Source: an uncultured Pseudodesulfovibrio sp. (GTDB lineage Bacteria > Desulfobacterota > Desulfovibrionia > Desulfovibrionales > Desulfovibrionaceae). Taken from it: DNA of 25,960 nucleotides. The stretch's first letter is position 1, and every line of letters begins with the position of its first letter. The stretch is from positions 1 to 25,960 of the forward strand of contig CAMYLL010000002.1 in assembly GCA_947259235.1 (NCBI GenBank), read 5' to 3'. The position numbers and the translations under genes are program-made. The notes below the pieces were generated by a model. That model was not told the DNA's origin. It saw nothing but the letters and a program-made list of their open reading frames with translations, and did no database searches. This document shows positions 7,580 through 14,619 of this stretch, one piece after another.

Positions 7580-9772
7580 ATGCCCGACTCCAACCAGAAA
7601 CTTTCCCGCCGCGACTTTTTCAAGGCTTCCGGCCTGATAGCCGCCGGAGCTATGGGCGGCCCCGCCCTGCTGGGCGGCCTGCGCACAGCCCAGGCCGCGC
7701 CCAAGGCTCCGGCCTGGACGTCCGGGTTCTCGGCCTGCGACATGTGCTTCAACAAGTGCGGCCTGATAGCCCGCGTCGAGGACGGCGTGCTCACCAAGCT
7801 CGATCCCAACCCGAAGTTCCTCAAGTCGCGCGGCATGCTGTGCGCCCGGGGCAACGCGGGCATCAGCCATGTCTACGATCCCGACCGGCTCAAGCACCCC
7901 CTGTTGCGCAAGGGCGCGCGCGGGGAGGGCAAGTGGCAGCGCATCCCCTGGGACGAAGCCCTGGACATGGCCGCCGAGAAGATGGCGGCGGTGCGCCGGG
8001 ACTACCTGCCCTGCGGCCACCTCTTTTCCGCCGGGTCCGACCTGCAGTCCCAGTTCGTGGGGCGGCTGGCCGAGGTCTACGGCTCATTCAACATCACGTC
8101 CCACGAGTCCCTGTGCCTGGTTTCCAACAGCCGGGCCTTTCTCGACACCTTCGGCGAGGTCCCCTTTGCCGACGTGCTCCACTCCAAGTACATCATCATG
8201 GCCGGGGCCAACCGCTTCGAGGCGCTGGTCACCCCGGACTCCATGGACCTGATGACCGCCATGCGCGAGCACGGCTGCAAGCTCGTCACCCTGGACCCGC
8301 GCTATACCAAGACCGCGGCCCTCTCCGACGAGTGGTATCCCATCCGGCCCGGCACGGACATGGCCTTCATGCTCGCCCTGGCCCACGTCATCATCGGCGA
8401 GAAGCTCTACGACGCCCAGTGGATCGCGGAAAAGACCTACGGCATCGAACAGCTCACCGAACACGTGAAGCAGTACACCCCCGGGTTTGCCGCCGAGCAG
8501 TGCGGCATCCCGGCCGAGGACATCGCCCGCATCGCCCGCGAGCTGGCCGCGGCCGCGCCCACGTCCATGGTCTATCCCGGCCGCCGCAGTTCCGATTATG
8601 AGGATTCCACCCAGATCCGCCGCTCCTTTGCCATCGTCAACGGCCTGCTCGGCAACTGGGACCGGCCCGGAGGCCTGCTGGCCGCCCGCGCCGTGGGGCT
8701 CAAGGGCGTGCCCTACGACGCGCCCTGGTACGACGAGAACCACGAGGACCGCATCGACGCCGAGACCGTGCCCATGATGTTCGAGCACGAGGGCAGCTTC
8801 ATGGTCACCCGCGACGCCGTGCTGGCGGACGATCCCTACAAGATCCGGGGCTGGTTCATCTACAAGACCAACCCCATGGCCACCGCGCCCAACCGCAAGA
8901 AGACCATCGAGATGATGAACAAGATGGACTTCATCACCGTGGTCGACATCGCCATGTCCGACACGGCGTGGTTCGCGGACCTGGTGCTGCCGTCCCAGAG
9001 CTATCTGGAGCGCACGGACCCGTGCTCCGGGCTCCAGGGGTCGTCGGCCTGCGCCTGCGTGGTCAAGCGCGATCCGCTCATTGAGCCGCTCTACGAGTCG
9101 CGCCCGCTCTTCGACATCGTCAAGGGAATAGCCGGCAGGCTGGACCTGGGCGAATACTTCGACTTCACCATGCAGGAGTTCCGCACCCGCCAGCTGGCCG
9201 GGCTGCCCGGGGCCGAGGAGATACTGGACCGCGACGGCGTCTACTACAACCCGAGCAAGGTCTACGGCATCTACGACGGCAGGGTCTACAAGACGCTGTC
9301 CAAGAAGGTGGAGCTGTACAACCAGCGCTACGAGCAGATGGGCATCGACCCGCTGCCGGTCTATACCCCGCCCGCCAAGGTTCCGGCCAATCAGTTCCGG
9401 CTGGTCATCGGGCGCAACGCCCTGGTCACCCAGGGCTCCACGGCCAACAACGGCCTGCTTCACCAGTTCGTTCCCGAGAACACCCTGTGGCTCAACCCGG
9501 AACCGGCCGAGCGCCTGGGCATCGCCGACGGCGACCTGGTGGAGGTCTCAAGCGCCGTGGGCCGCCAGTCGCTCAAGGCCGAGGTGACGGACAAGATCCG
9601 AAGCGACACGGTCTACATGCTCACCGGCTTCAACTCCCTGTCCACCATGCAGCACCTGGCCCACGGCAACGGCGCCAGCATCGCCGAGGTGCTGGACGGT
9701 AAGTACGACACCGTGACCGGCAACGCTGCCCTGCACCAGACATTCGTGACCGTAACAAGGAAGGTGGCATGA
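7580..9772 (+). CDS. Molybdopterin oxidoreductase catalytic subunit (PsrA/PhsA type)
   Basis: A 730-residue Mo/W-bis-MGD enzyme of the DMSO reductase superfamily, closest in build to polysulfide/thiosulfate reductase catalytic subunits. A Tat signal (SRRDFFK, residues 9-15, then a hydrophobic stretch ending QAA) sends it folded to the periplasm. One 4Fe-4S cluster is bound by C53, C56, C60 and C88 (CDMCFNKC...GMLC). C179, in the segment SHESLC, is the likely metal ligand. Domains for bis-MGD binding follow, ending with a C-terminal molydopterin-binding beta domain from about residue 600. AGGAGG lies 10 nt upstream of ATG 7580. It overlaps the 4Fe-4S subunit by 4 nt. The substrate is not settled by sequence: polysulfide, thiosulfate or tetrathionate are favoured by the rhodanese neighbours, but arsenate or selenium oxyanion reductases are related. 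Confidence 0.9.
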   Translation: MPDSNQKLSRRDFFKASGLIAAGAMGGPALLGGLRTAQAAPKAPAWTSGFSACDMCFNKCGLIARVEDGVLTKLDPNPKFLKSRGMLCARGNAGISHVYDPDRLKHPLLRKGARGEGKWQRIPWDEALDMAAEKMAAVRRDYLPCGHLFSAGSDLQSQFVGRLAEVYGSFNITSHESLCLVSNSRAFLDTFGEVPFADVLHSKYIIMAGANRFEALVTPDSMDLMTAMREHGCKLVTLDPRYTKTAALSDEWYPIRPGTDMAFMLALAHVIIGEKLYDAQWIAEKTYGIEQLTEHVKQYTPGFAAEQCGIPAEDIARIARELAAAAPTSMVYPGRRSSDYEDSTQIRRSFAIVNGLLGNWDRPGGLLAARAVGLKGVPYDAPWYDENHEDRIDAETVPMMFEHEGSFMVTRDAVLADDPYKIRGWFIYKTNPMATAPNRKKTIEMMNKMDFITVVDIAMSDTAWFADLVLPSQSYLERTDPCSGLQGSSACACVVKRDPLIEPLYESRPLFDIVKGIAGRLDLGEYFDFTMQEFRTRQLAGLPGAEEILDRDGVYYNPSKVYGIYDGRVYKTLSKKVELYNQRYEQMGIDPLPVYTPPAKVPANQFRLVIGRNALVTQGSTANNGLLHQFVPENTLWLNPEPAERLGIADGDLVEVSSAVGRQSLKAEVTDKIRSDTVYMLTGFNSLSTMQHLAHGNGASIAEVLDGKYDTVTGNAALHQTFVTVTRKVA

Positions 9773-10509
9773 TGGCACGTCAACTGGCAATGGTCATCGA
9801 CGCGACCAAGTGCATAGACTGCAAGGCCTGCGTGGCCGCCTGCAAGGTGGCCAACAAGGTCCCCGAGGACCAGTGGCGCAACTGGATAAAGCACGAGAAC
9901 GAAGTGCCCCGCGTGGGCGCGGCAGGGGGCGGCAAGGCCCGCTTCCAGCCCGGCGCGTGCATGCACTGCGACAACCCCACCTGCGTGGCCGCCTGCCCGA
10001 CAGGGGCCACGTACAAGGACGCCGAAAACGGCGAGGTGGTTATCAACGAGGGGCTGTGCATCGGCTGCGGCAACTGCATCCCGGCCTGTCCCTACGGCGC
10101 GCGCTTCCGCAACGCGGAAAAGCGCAAGGCGGACAAGTGCAACTACTGTCCCGAGCGCAGGGCCCACGGGCTCGAACCCGCCTGCGTGGACACCTGCCCC
10201 ACCAAGGCCCGGGTCTTCGGCGACATCAACGACCCCCAGAGCGAGGCCGGACGGCTCTATCTGGCGAACAAGGACCGGCTCAAGCGGGTGGCCGCCCTGA
10301 CCGACACCAAGCCGAACATGTATTACCTGGGCGACCTGGGACCGGAGGCATGGGGCGGCGAGGCCGTAGTCCCCGCGTCCATGGTGGCCATGAAGCAGTC
10401 GGCGCCGCTGATCAAGGGTATCGTGGCCCTGTCGGGCCTGGGCGTGCTGGCCATGCTCGGCCGCCAGCTCCTGGCAGGCTCAGACCACAAGGAGGACGGC
10501 GATGCCTAA
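9769..10509 (+). CDS. Four-cluster 4Fe-4S electron transfer subunit (PsrB/PhsB/DmsB type)
   Basis: A 246-residue ferredoxin-like subunit moving electrons between the membrane cytochrome b and the Mo subunit. Four Cys clusters are visible: CIDCKACVAAC, CMHCDNPTCVAAC, CIGCGNCIPAC and CNYC...CVDTC, enough for four 4Fe-4S centres. A hydrophobic segment near the C-terminus (IVALSGLGVLAMLG) may anchor it, which is unusual for plain PsrB and more like HybA/FdnH-type subunits. The start ATG at 9769 overlaps the preceding stop (ATGA); the next ATG at 9772 is equally possible. It carries no Tat signal, so it is presumably co-exported with the catalytic subunit. Confidence 0.92.
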   Translation: MMARQLAMVIDATKCIDCKACVAACKVANKVPEDQWRNWIKHENEVPRVGAAGGGKARFQPGACMHCDNPTCVAACPTGATYKDAENGEVVINEGLCIGCGNCIPACPYGARFRNAEKRKADKCNYCPERRAHGLEPACVDTCPTKARVFGDINDPQSEAGRLYLANKDRLKRVAALTDTKPNMYYLGDLGPEAWGGEAVVPASMVAMKQSAPLIKGIVALSGLGVLAMLGRQLLAGSDHKEDGDA

Positions 10510-11221
10510 GCTGATGCACAAGCGACACGACGCCTCTGACATCTTCATCCACTGGTTCAACGCGGCCTGCTGGCTGCTGCTCCTGCTCACCGGAGTGGGG
10601 CTGATACAAAACCCGGCCATCGACCCGTTCGGGTCGGGCTATCCGGCGGCGCTGCGCTCCCTGGTGGGCGGCGGGACCAACCTGCTCGTCATCCACGAGG
10701 CCATCGGGGTACTGTGGATACTGGGGTTCGTCTTCTACCTGGCGGTCAACTTCAAGGGGGCCCGGTTCTTCCTGGCCGAGGTCTTCACGGTCAGCCCAGG
10801 ACGCGACCTGCCCTGGATGTTCAAGAAGATGGTCCTTATGACCCTGGGGCCCAAGGCGCTCAAGACCATGGGCCAGGACCCGAATCTCCCGGAGCAGGGA
10901 TACTACAACATGGGCCAGAAGGCCTTTGCCCAGGCCAGCATTGTGGGCGGCGTGATCATCGCCGTCACCGGGGTGGTCATGCTCCTGTCGGACCGCACCT
11001 TCGGCGCGGAGTCCACCGTGATGATCGGCTGGGCCGTGGCCCTGCACTTCATCGCCGTCGGGGTCGTCTTCGCCGGGCTGCTGGTCCATATCTACATGGC
11101 CGCCATCTCGCCGGAGGAGAGGCCTGGTTTCAGGTCGATGTTTACCGGCGTGGTCCCGGACGACTATGCCAAGCACCACCACCGGCTGTGGTGGGACAAA
11201 GTCAGAACCGGCGGCAAATGA
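10502..11221 (+). CDS. Cytochrome b subunit (FdnI/PhsC-like, di-haem quinone-linked)
   Basis: A 239-residue membrane protein of the Ni/Fe-hydrogenase/formate dehydrogenase gamma (cytochrome b561-like) type. Four hydrophobic helices are visible, with likely haem ligands in helix 1 (H17, FIHWFN), helix 2 (H65, VIHEA) and the last helix (ALHF...LLVHIYM). It would exchange electrons with menaquinol and pass them to the 4Fe-4S subunit. It overlaps the preceding gene by 8 nt, a sign of coupled translation. This is not the NrfD-type anchor found in classical PsrABC, so the enzyme is closer to PhsABC or formate dehydrogenase-like architecture in its membrane module. Confidence 0.9.
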   Translation: MPKLMHKRHDASDIFIHWFNAACWLLLLLTGVGLIQNPAIDPFGSGYPAALRSLVGGGTNLLVIHEAIGVLWILGFVFYLAVNFKGARFFLAEVFTVSPGRDLPWMFKKMVLMTLGPKALKTMGQDPNLPEQGYYNMGQKAFAQASIVGGVIIAVTGVVMLLSDRTFGAESTVMIGWAVALHFIAVGVVFAGLLVHIYMAAISPEERPGFRSMFTGVVPDDYAKHHHRLWWDKVRTGGK

Positions 11222-11249
11222 TCCCGCCGGAACAGATACAGTAAAAAAG

Positions 11250-11282
11250 CCCGGGCCGCCCGCGAGGGGCTGGCGGTCCGGG
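11250..11282 (+). repeat. Intercistronic stem-loop before the triple rhodanese
   Basis: CCCGGGCCGCC (11250-11260) pairs with GGCGGTCCGGG (11272-11282) over 11 bp with one G-T wobble around an 11-nt loop. No T-run follows. It lies between the cytochrome b stop and the rhodanese ribosome binding site, so it could be a stabiliser or partial attenuator inside the operon. Confidence 0.6.
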
Positions 11283-11312
11283 ATCACGAATCACCTATGA
11301 AGGGAGTATACA

Positions 11313-12413
11313 ATGCGTAAAAGAATCATGTGGATAACCATGCTGGTGGTGTTCGCCCTGACGGCGGCAACCGCTCCGGCCCTGGCGAACGAGGACGCAC
11401 AGCCCGCGTTCAAGGAATTCCATTCCATCGTGGATTACGGCTTCGTGGCCAAGTATGCCAAGATGCCCAAGCCCAAGGACGTGATGATCATCGACTCGCG
11501 TCCCTACAAGCCCAAGTTCATCGAGGGCTACATCCCCACGGCCGTCTCCATCCCGGCCAGCCAGTTCGAGAAGATGGCGGGCGAGCTGCCCAAGAACAAG
11601 GACGCCCTGCTCATCTTCTATTGCGGCGGCCTGAGCTGTCCGCTCTCCCACAAGTCCGCCTTCATGGCCGAGGCCATGGGCTACACCAACGTCCGCGTCT
11701 ACGCCGCCGGATTCCCGGACTGGAAGAAGAAGGCGCCCTATTACTCCGTGGGCGTGGAAGCGGTGAAGGACATGATGACCAAGGGCGAGAACTACATGCT
11801 CATCGACGCCCGTCCGCTCAAGAAGTACCTTGAGGGCGCCATCCCGTCCGCCATCGCCATCCCGGAGCGGGATTTCGCGGCCAAGCGCGGCATGCTGCCC
11901 ATCGACAAGGCCGAGACCACCCTGGTCTACTACTGCGGCGGCTTCGACTGCCCGCTCTCCCACAAGTCCGCCGTCAAGGCGCGCTACCTGGGCTACAAGA
12001 AGGTCGTGGTGGCCGAGGCCGGATACCCCGGCTGGACGGCGCTCTACGGAGCCTCCGGCGCGATGGAAGTCAAGGCAGGCGAGGCCGAGGGTGCCATCGA
12101 CACCGACCAGTTCCTGGCCATCCTCAAGGACAAGCCCGAGTCCATCACCCTCATCGATGTGCGTGACCCCGGCGAGTACGCCGCCGGCCACTTCCCGTCC
12201 GCCGTCAACATGCCCGTGGACATGGTCGAGAAGAAGGCGGGCGACATTGCCACGGACAAGCCCATCGTCTTCTACTGTTCCACCGGCGCGCGGGCGGGCG
12301 AGGCCTACTATCTGTTCATGGACCTTCGCCCCGAGGTCAAGGACGTCTTCTACCTCGAATCCACAAACAAGTTCGGCAGCGACAACAGCTACGAGGTCCA
12401 TCCCAACAAGTAG
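11313..12413 (+). CDS. Secreted triple-rhodanese sulfurtransferase
   Basis: A 366-residue periplasmic protein: signal peptide (cleavage near ALA-NE) followed by three rhodanese domains. Domain 1 has the loop FYCGGLSCPLSHKSA (C104, C109), domain 2 YYCGGFDCPLSHKSA (C208, C213), and domain 3 the standard FYCSTGARAG (C322, C-x4-R). Each domain also keeps its DSRP/DARP/DVRD-type motif. The two C-x4-C loops depart from the usual C-x4-R active site and suggest thiol/disulfide or persulfide chemistry on paired cysteines; domain 3 looks like an ordinary sulfurtransferase site. GGGAG lies 6-7 nt upstream of ATG 11313. Its place directly downstream of a PsrA/PhsA-like reductase suggests that it carries sulfane sulfur for that enzyme (inference). 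Confidence 0.9.
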   Translation: MRKRIMWITMLVVFALTAATAPALANEDAQPAFKEFHSIVDYGFVAKYAKMPKPKDVMIIDSRPYKPKFIEGYIPTAVSIPASQFEKMAGELPKNKDALLIFYCGGLSCPLSHKSAFMAEAMGYTNVRVYAAGFPDWKKKAPYYSVGVEAVKDMMTKGENYMLIDARPLKKYLEGAIPSAIAIPERDFAAKRGMLPIDKAETTLVYYCGGFDCPLSHKSAVKARYLGYKKVVVAEAGYPGWTALYGASGAMEVKAGEAEGAIDTDQFLAILKDKPESITLIDVRDPGEYAAGHFPSAVNMPVDMVEKKAGDIATDKPIVFYCSTGARAGEAYYLFMDLRPEVKDVFYLESTNKFGSDNSYEVHPNK

Positions 12414-12429
12414 CGATGGACACCCCTTT

Positions 12430-12475
12430 GCGGGGACGGGAGGGCAAACCATTCACCTCCCCCTTCCGTCCCCGC
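12430..12475 (+). repeat. Intercistronic stem-loop before the Sec-rhodanese gene
   Basis: GCGGGGACGG (12430-12439) and CCGTCCCCGC (12466-12475) make a perfect 10-bp stem, and GAGG/CCTC inside it can extend the fold. There is no T-run. It ends 20 nt before the GAGGAG ribosome binding site of the next gene. It is the third such element in this operon. Confidence 0.6.
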
Positions 12476-12505
12476 GCAGATACCCCGAAAGGGCGAGGAG
12501 CACTG

Positions 12506-13513
12506 ATGCTGAGAAATTTATCATTCATGGCATGGCTGTTCCTCGCCCTGTTCCTGTCTGCACCGGCGGCGGACGCGGCCGATGACGCCCTGTGGCTGCC
12601 TGCGGCCCGGGACGACAGCGAACGCGACGGCTACAAGCTGGTGGACACACCCGAGCTGCTCGCGCTGCTGAACTCCGACACGCCGCCTCTGATCATCGAC
12701 GTGCGGGCTGACTACGAATACGAGGCCGCCCACGTGCCCAGTGCCGAGAACCTGGAATTCGACCTGGGCGACCGGTCGAAGCTCTCCGACGCCAAGCGCG
12801 CGGCCTTCAAGGCGCTGGCTGGGGATGATATGGCGCGGCCCATGATCCTCTACTGCCGCAGCTTCAGGTGACTGCGCAGCGGCATCGCGGCGCGCTGGGC
12901 AGTGCGCATGGGGTATACGAACGTGTTCAGGTATCCGGCCGGGTTCCACGGCTGGAAGGAGGCGCACCCGGAGCGCGTCGTCGGGAGCGCGCAGGCACAG
13001 CGGGCGCTGACCCGGGGAGACGCGTTCCCCGACTGTCGGCTGGCCATCCTCAGCGGCGAGGGCGACCGGGAGTATCTGGGCCTGCCCGAGGACGCCCGCT
13101 GGCTCGCCCTCTCGGACCTCAACGCCCGCTTCGCGCTGATCCAGCTCTACAACACCATGTGCAACGAGTGCGTCAGCGAAACCAAGCGGCTCAGCCAGCT
13201 CTACAGACAGATAGAGGACGACCCGGTGCTGGCGGGCACGCTCAAGATAATCGGAGTGGGCATCTATGACACGAACCGGGCCGTTGTGAAATTTCGGAAG
13301 CATTACGACGTGTTGTATCCGCTCTTTTCCGACAGCCACGGCGAGATTTTCGAATGTCTGGGCCAGGCCCAGGTTCCGCTGGCCTATCTGCTGCGCGCCA
13401 AGGGCGACGGCACGTGGATCATAGAGATGATCAAGCGGGGATACTTTGAGCCGGACGAGGCGTTCCTCAACTCCCTGCGGCAGGCGGTCATCCGCTACGA
13501 GGGTATCGACTAG
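12506..13513 (+). CDS. Predicted selenoprotein: secreted rhodanese-redoxin fusion with in-frame TGA (Sec122)
   Basis: One continuous frame of 335 codons if TGA 12869-12871 is read through. It begins with a signal peptide (ATG 12506, GAGGAG 5 nt upstream; cleavage near ADA-AD). The rhodanese domain (~45-145) has DVRADYEYEAAHVPSA, the loop YC117RSFR-U122-LRSGIAA and MGYTNVF. A thioredoxin/TlpA-like domain follows (~190-335) with the redox motif C219-N-E-C222. The TGA occupies the position of the second Cys in the C-x4-C loops of both upstream rhodanese domains, and sequence on both sides is conserved and free of other lesions, so Sec insertion is favoured over a nonsense mutation. A GC-rich hairpin starts right after the TGA. 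Without Sec insertion, the product would be a 121-residue truncated rhodanese. Its stop overlaps the convergent TorD gene. Confidence 0.8.
12869..12902 (+). promoter_or_regulatory. Candidate UGA(Sec) codon with SECIS-like hairpin
   Basis: Directly after TGA (12869-12871), CTGCGCAGCG (12872-12881) pairs with CGCTGGGCAG (12893-12902) at 9 of 10 positions, with one G-G mismatch. The 11-nt loop GCATCGCGGCG starts with G and can tighten to a 6-nt loop. Bacterial SECIS elements sit immediately downstream of UGA with a G-rich apical loop, which fits. GC-rich DNA folds easily, so the hairpin alone is modest evidence. Confidence 0.5.
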
Positions 13514-14163
13514 CGGGGCGCGAGCCCGGGCCGGACATCAAGGGAACGGAGCAGGGCGGTCAGGAACTCGGCGGCCAGGCCAAAGACGGGATGCGGCTGC
13601 GCGGCAGCGAGGCAGGCCTGAAAACGGGCCACCCAGGGAAGCATGACCTCCCGGGCGAAGTCCAGACCGGCGGCCTCGGACTCTCTGTCGCCGCCCGCCC
13701 AGCCCGCGGCCAGCAGATGGTAGAGGTATTCGAGTTCAACGGCCAGATGGTCGGGCGGCTCGTTTCCGTCCACGGCCGTCTCCAGCCCGGCCTGGGCCAG
13801 ACGGCGGCCCATGGCCACGGCGGCGGCCCCCATGACCCGGGGCTTGCCGTCCAGGTGGCACGATTCGTAGGGCGGGGCCGATACTCCGCCTCCGGCGGAG
13901 ACGAACAGGCGGACATATTCCGCCTCCAGCTCGTCGAGGGCTGCAGAATCACCCGGAGCCGGTCCTAATTCTTGCAGCTTTTTGAGGATGTTCGTAAGAT
14001 GCGCAAAGCGGGAGGGGGCACGGGCGGTCAATTCGGGCAGCCCGGCCCGGAAGATGGCCGTCCAGCCATCGGGCGCGGGTCCCCGGAAGAGGGCCACGGC
14101 GAGCTCGATGGAACTGAGCACGAAGATTCGTTGATCACGCTCGGTGATGGCGGTGTCCGGCAC
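13510..14163 (-). CDS. TorD/DmsD-family chaperone for the Mo-oxidoreductase
   Basis: A 217-residue all-helical protein with the family signature YVRLF (83-87) followed by PPYESCH (97-103). TorD-family proteins bind the Tat signal and core of a specific Mo enzyme, hold it for cofactor insertion and prevent early export. The client is probably the catalytic subunit at 7580, the only Tat/Mo enzyme in the window (inference). It starts at GTG 14163, with AGGGGA about 8 nt upstream. It is convergent with the rhodanese-redoxin gene: the two stop codons overlap by two bases (13511-13512), so the transcripts must overlap. It is divergent from the CsoR-like gene, sharing a 117-bp control region. Confidence 0.85.
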   Translation of the reverse strand: MPDTAITERDQRIFVLSSIELAVALFRGPAPDGWTAIFRAGLPELTARAPSRFAHLTNILKKLQELGPAPGDSAALDELEAEYVRLFVSAGGGVSAPPYESCHLDGKPRVMGAAAVAMGRRLAQAGLETAVDGNEPPDHLAVELEYLYHLLAAGWAGGDRESEAAGLDFAREVMLPWVARFQACLAAAQPHPVFGLAAEFLTALLRSLDVRPGLAPR

Positions 14164-14192
14164 TGTTCAATCCCCTTTTTTTCGTGTGCACA

Positions 14193-14212
14193 TACCCTAC
14201 GAGTGTACGGTA
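14193..14212. promoter_or_regulatory. Palindrome in the torD-like/csoR-like divergent region
   Basis: TACCCTAC (14193-14200) and GTACGGTA (14205-14212) are inverted repeats matching at 7 of 8 positions around 4 bp. TACC/GGTA ends resemble the palindrome at 6834. The position between two divergent genes, one a CsoR-family repressor, suggests autoregulation. No clear promoter hexamers were recognised. Confidence 0.4.
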
Positions 14213-14280
14213 ATTCAGACGCCCCTGCAACGCACGCCACGGCCGCAGGGGAGCCTTCATGTCCCGACAAGGAGAGAACC

Positions 14281-14571
14281 ATGAACGCCAGTGAACAGGA
14301 ACAGGAACGGATAAAGCAGAACGTTCTCTCCCGCATGAAGCGGATCGAAGGCCAGGTGCGCGGGATTCAGCGCATGATCGAGGATGGCAAGGAGTGCGAG
14401 GACATTCTGGTCCAGGTGCGGGCCGTGCGCTCGGCCCTGCAGTCGGCCAACAAGCTCATCCTCAAACGGTACATGCTCCGCTGCTACACCGAGACCGCCC
14501 AGGGCGACCACGACGAGCACGAATCCCTCGAAAGATTCATCAAGGTGCTGACCGGGTTCCTGGAGGGCTGA
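14281..14571 (+). CDS. CsoR-family repressor, CstR-like (two Cys, no ligand His)
   Basis: A 96-residue all-helical DUF156 protein; the family forms dimers/tetramers that release DNA on binding Cu(I), Ni, formaldehyde or persulfide. RMKRIEGQVRGIQRMI is the typical helix-1 signature. C39 and C68 are spaced 29 residues apart, as in CsoR (C36/C65) and CstR (C31/C60). The copper-ligand His of CsoR, four residues before the second Cys, is Y64 here, so Cu(I) sensing is unlikely. A Cys pair without His matches the persulfide sensor CstR, which controls rhodanese and sulfide-oxidation genes in staphylococci. AAGGAGAG lies 5-6 nt upstream of ATG 14281. Together with the nearby rhodaneses, this suggests reactive-sulfur sensing; the effector is inferred. 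Confidence 0.85.
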   Translation: MNASEQEQERIKQNVLSRMKRIEGQVRGIQRMIEDGKECEDILVQVRAVRSALQSANKLILKRYMLRCYTETAQGDHDEHESLERFIKVLTGFLEG

Positions 14572-14619
14572 TCCCGGCCCGGCAGGGCGACCCCGCTCAC
14601 AAGGCCGCCCCCGGAAGGA

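Noticed and set aside
8084..9463. Minus-strand frame of 459 codons over the Mo-oxidoreductase
   Set aside because: Antisense shadow with no recognisable domain; the plus-strand product is clearly conserved.
12902..13513. Separate gene starting at GTG 12902 after the TGA
   Set aside because: No Shine-Dalgarno, no signal peptide, and it would begin in the middle of a rhodanese domain; the frame is the same as the upstream part, so readthrough as one gene fits better.
12506..13513. Frameshifted pseudogene explanation for the split rhodanese
   Set aside because: Both halves are in the same frame with no indel and no other lesion. A simple nonsense mutation remains possible but does not explain the exact Cys-equivalent position.
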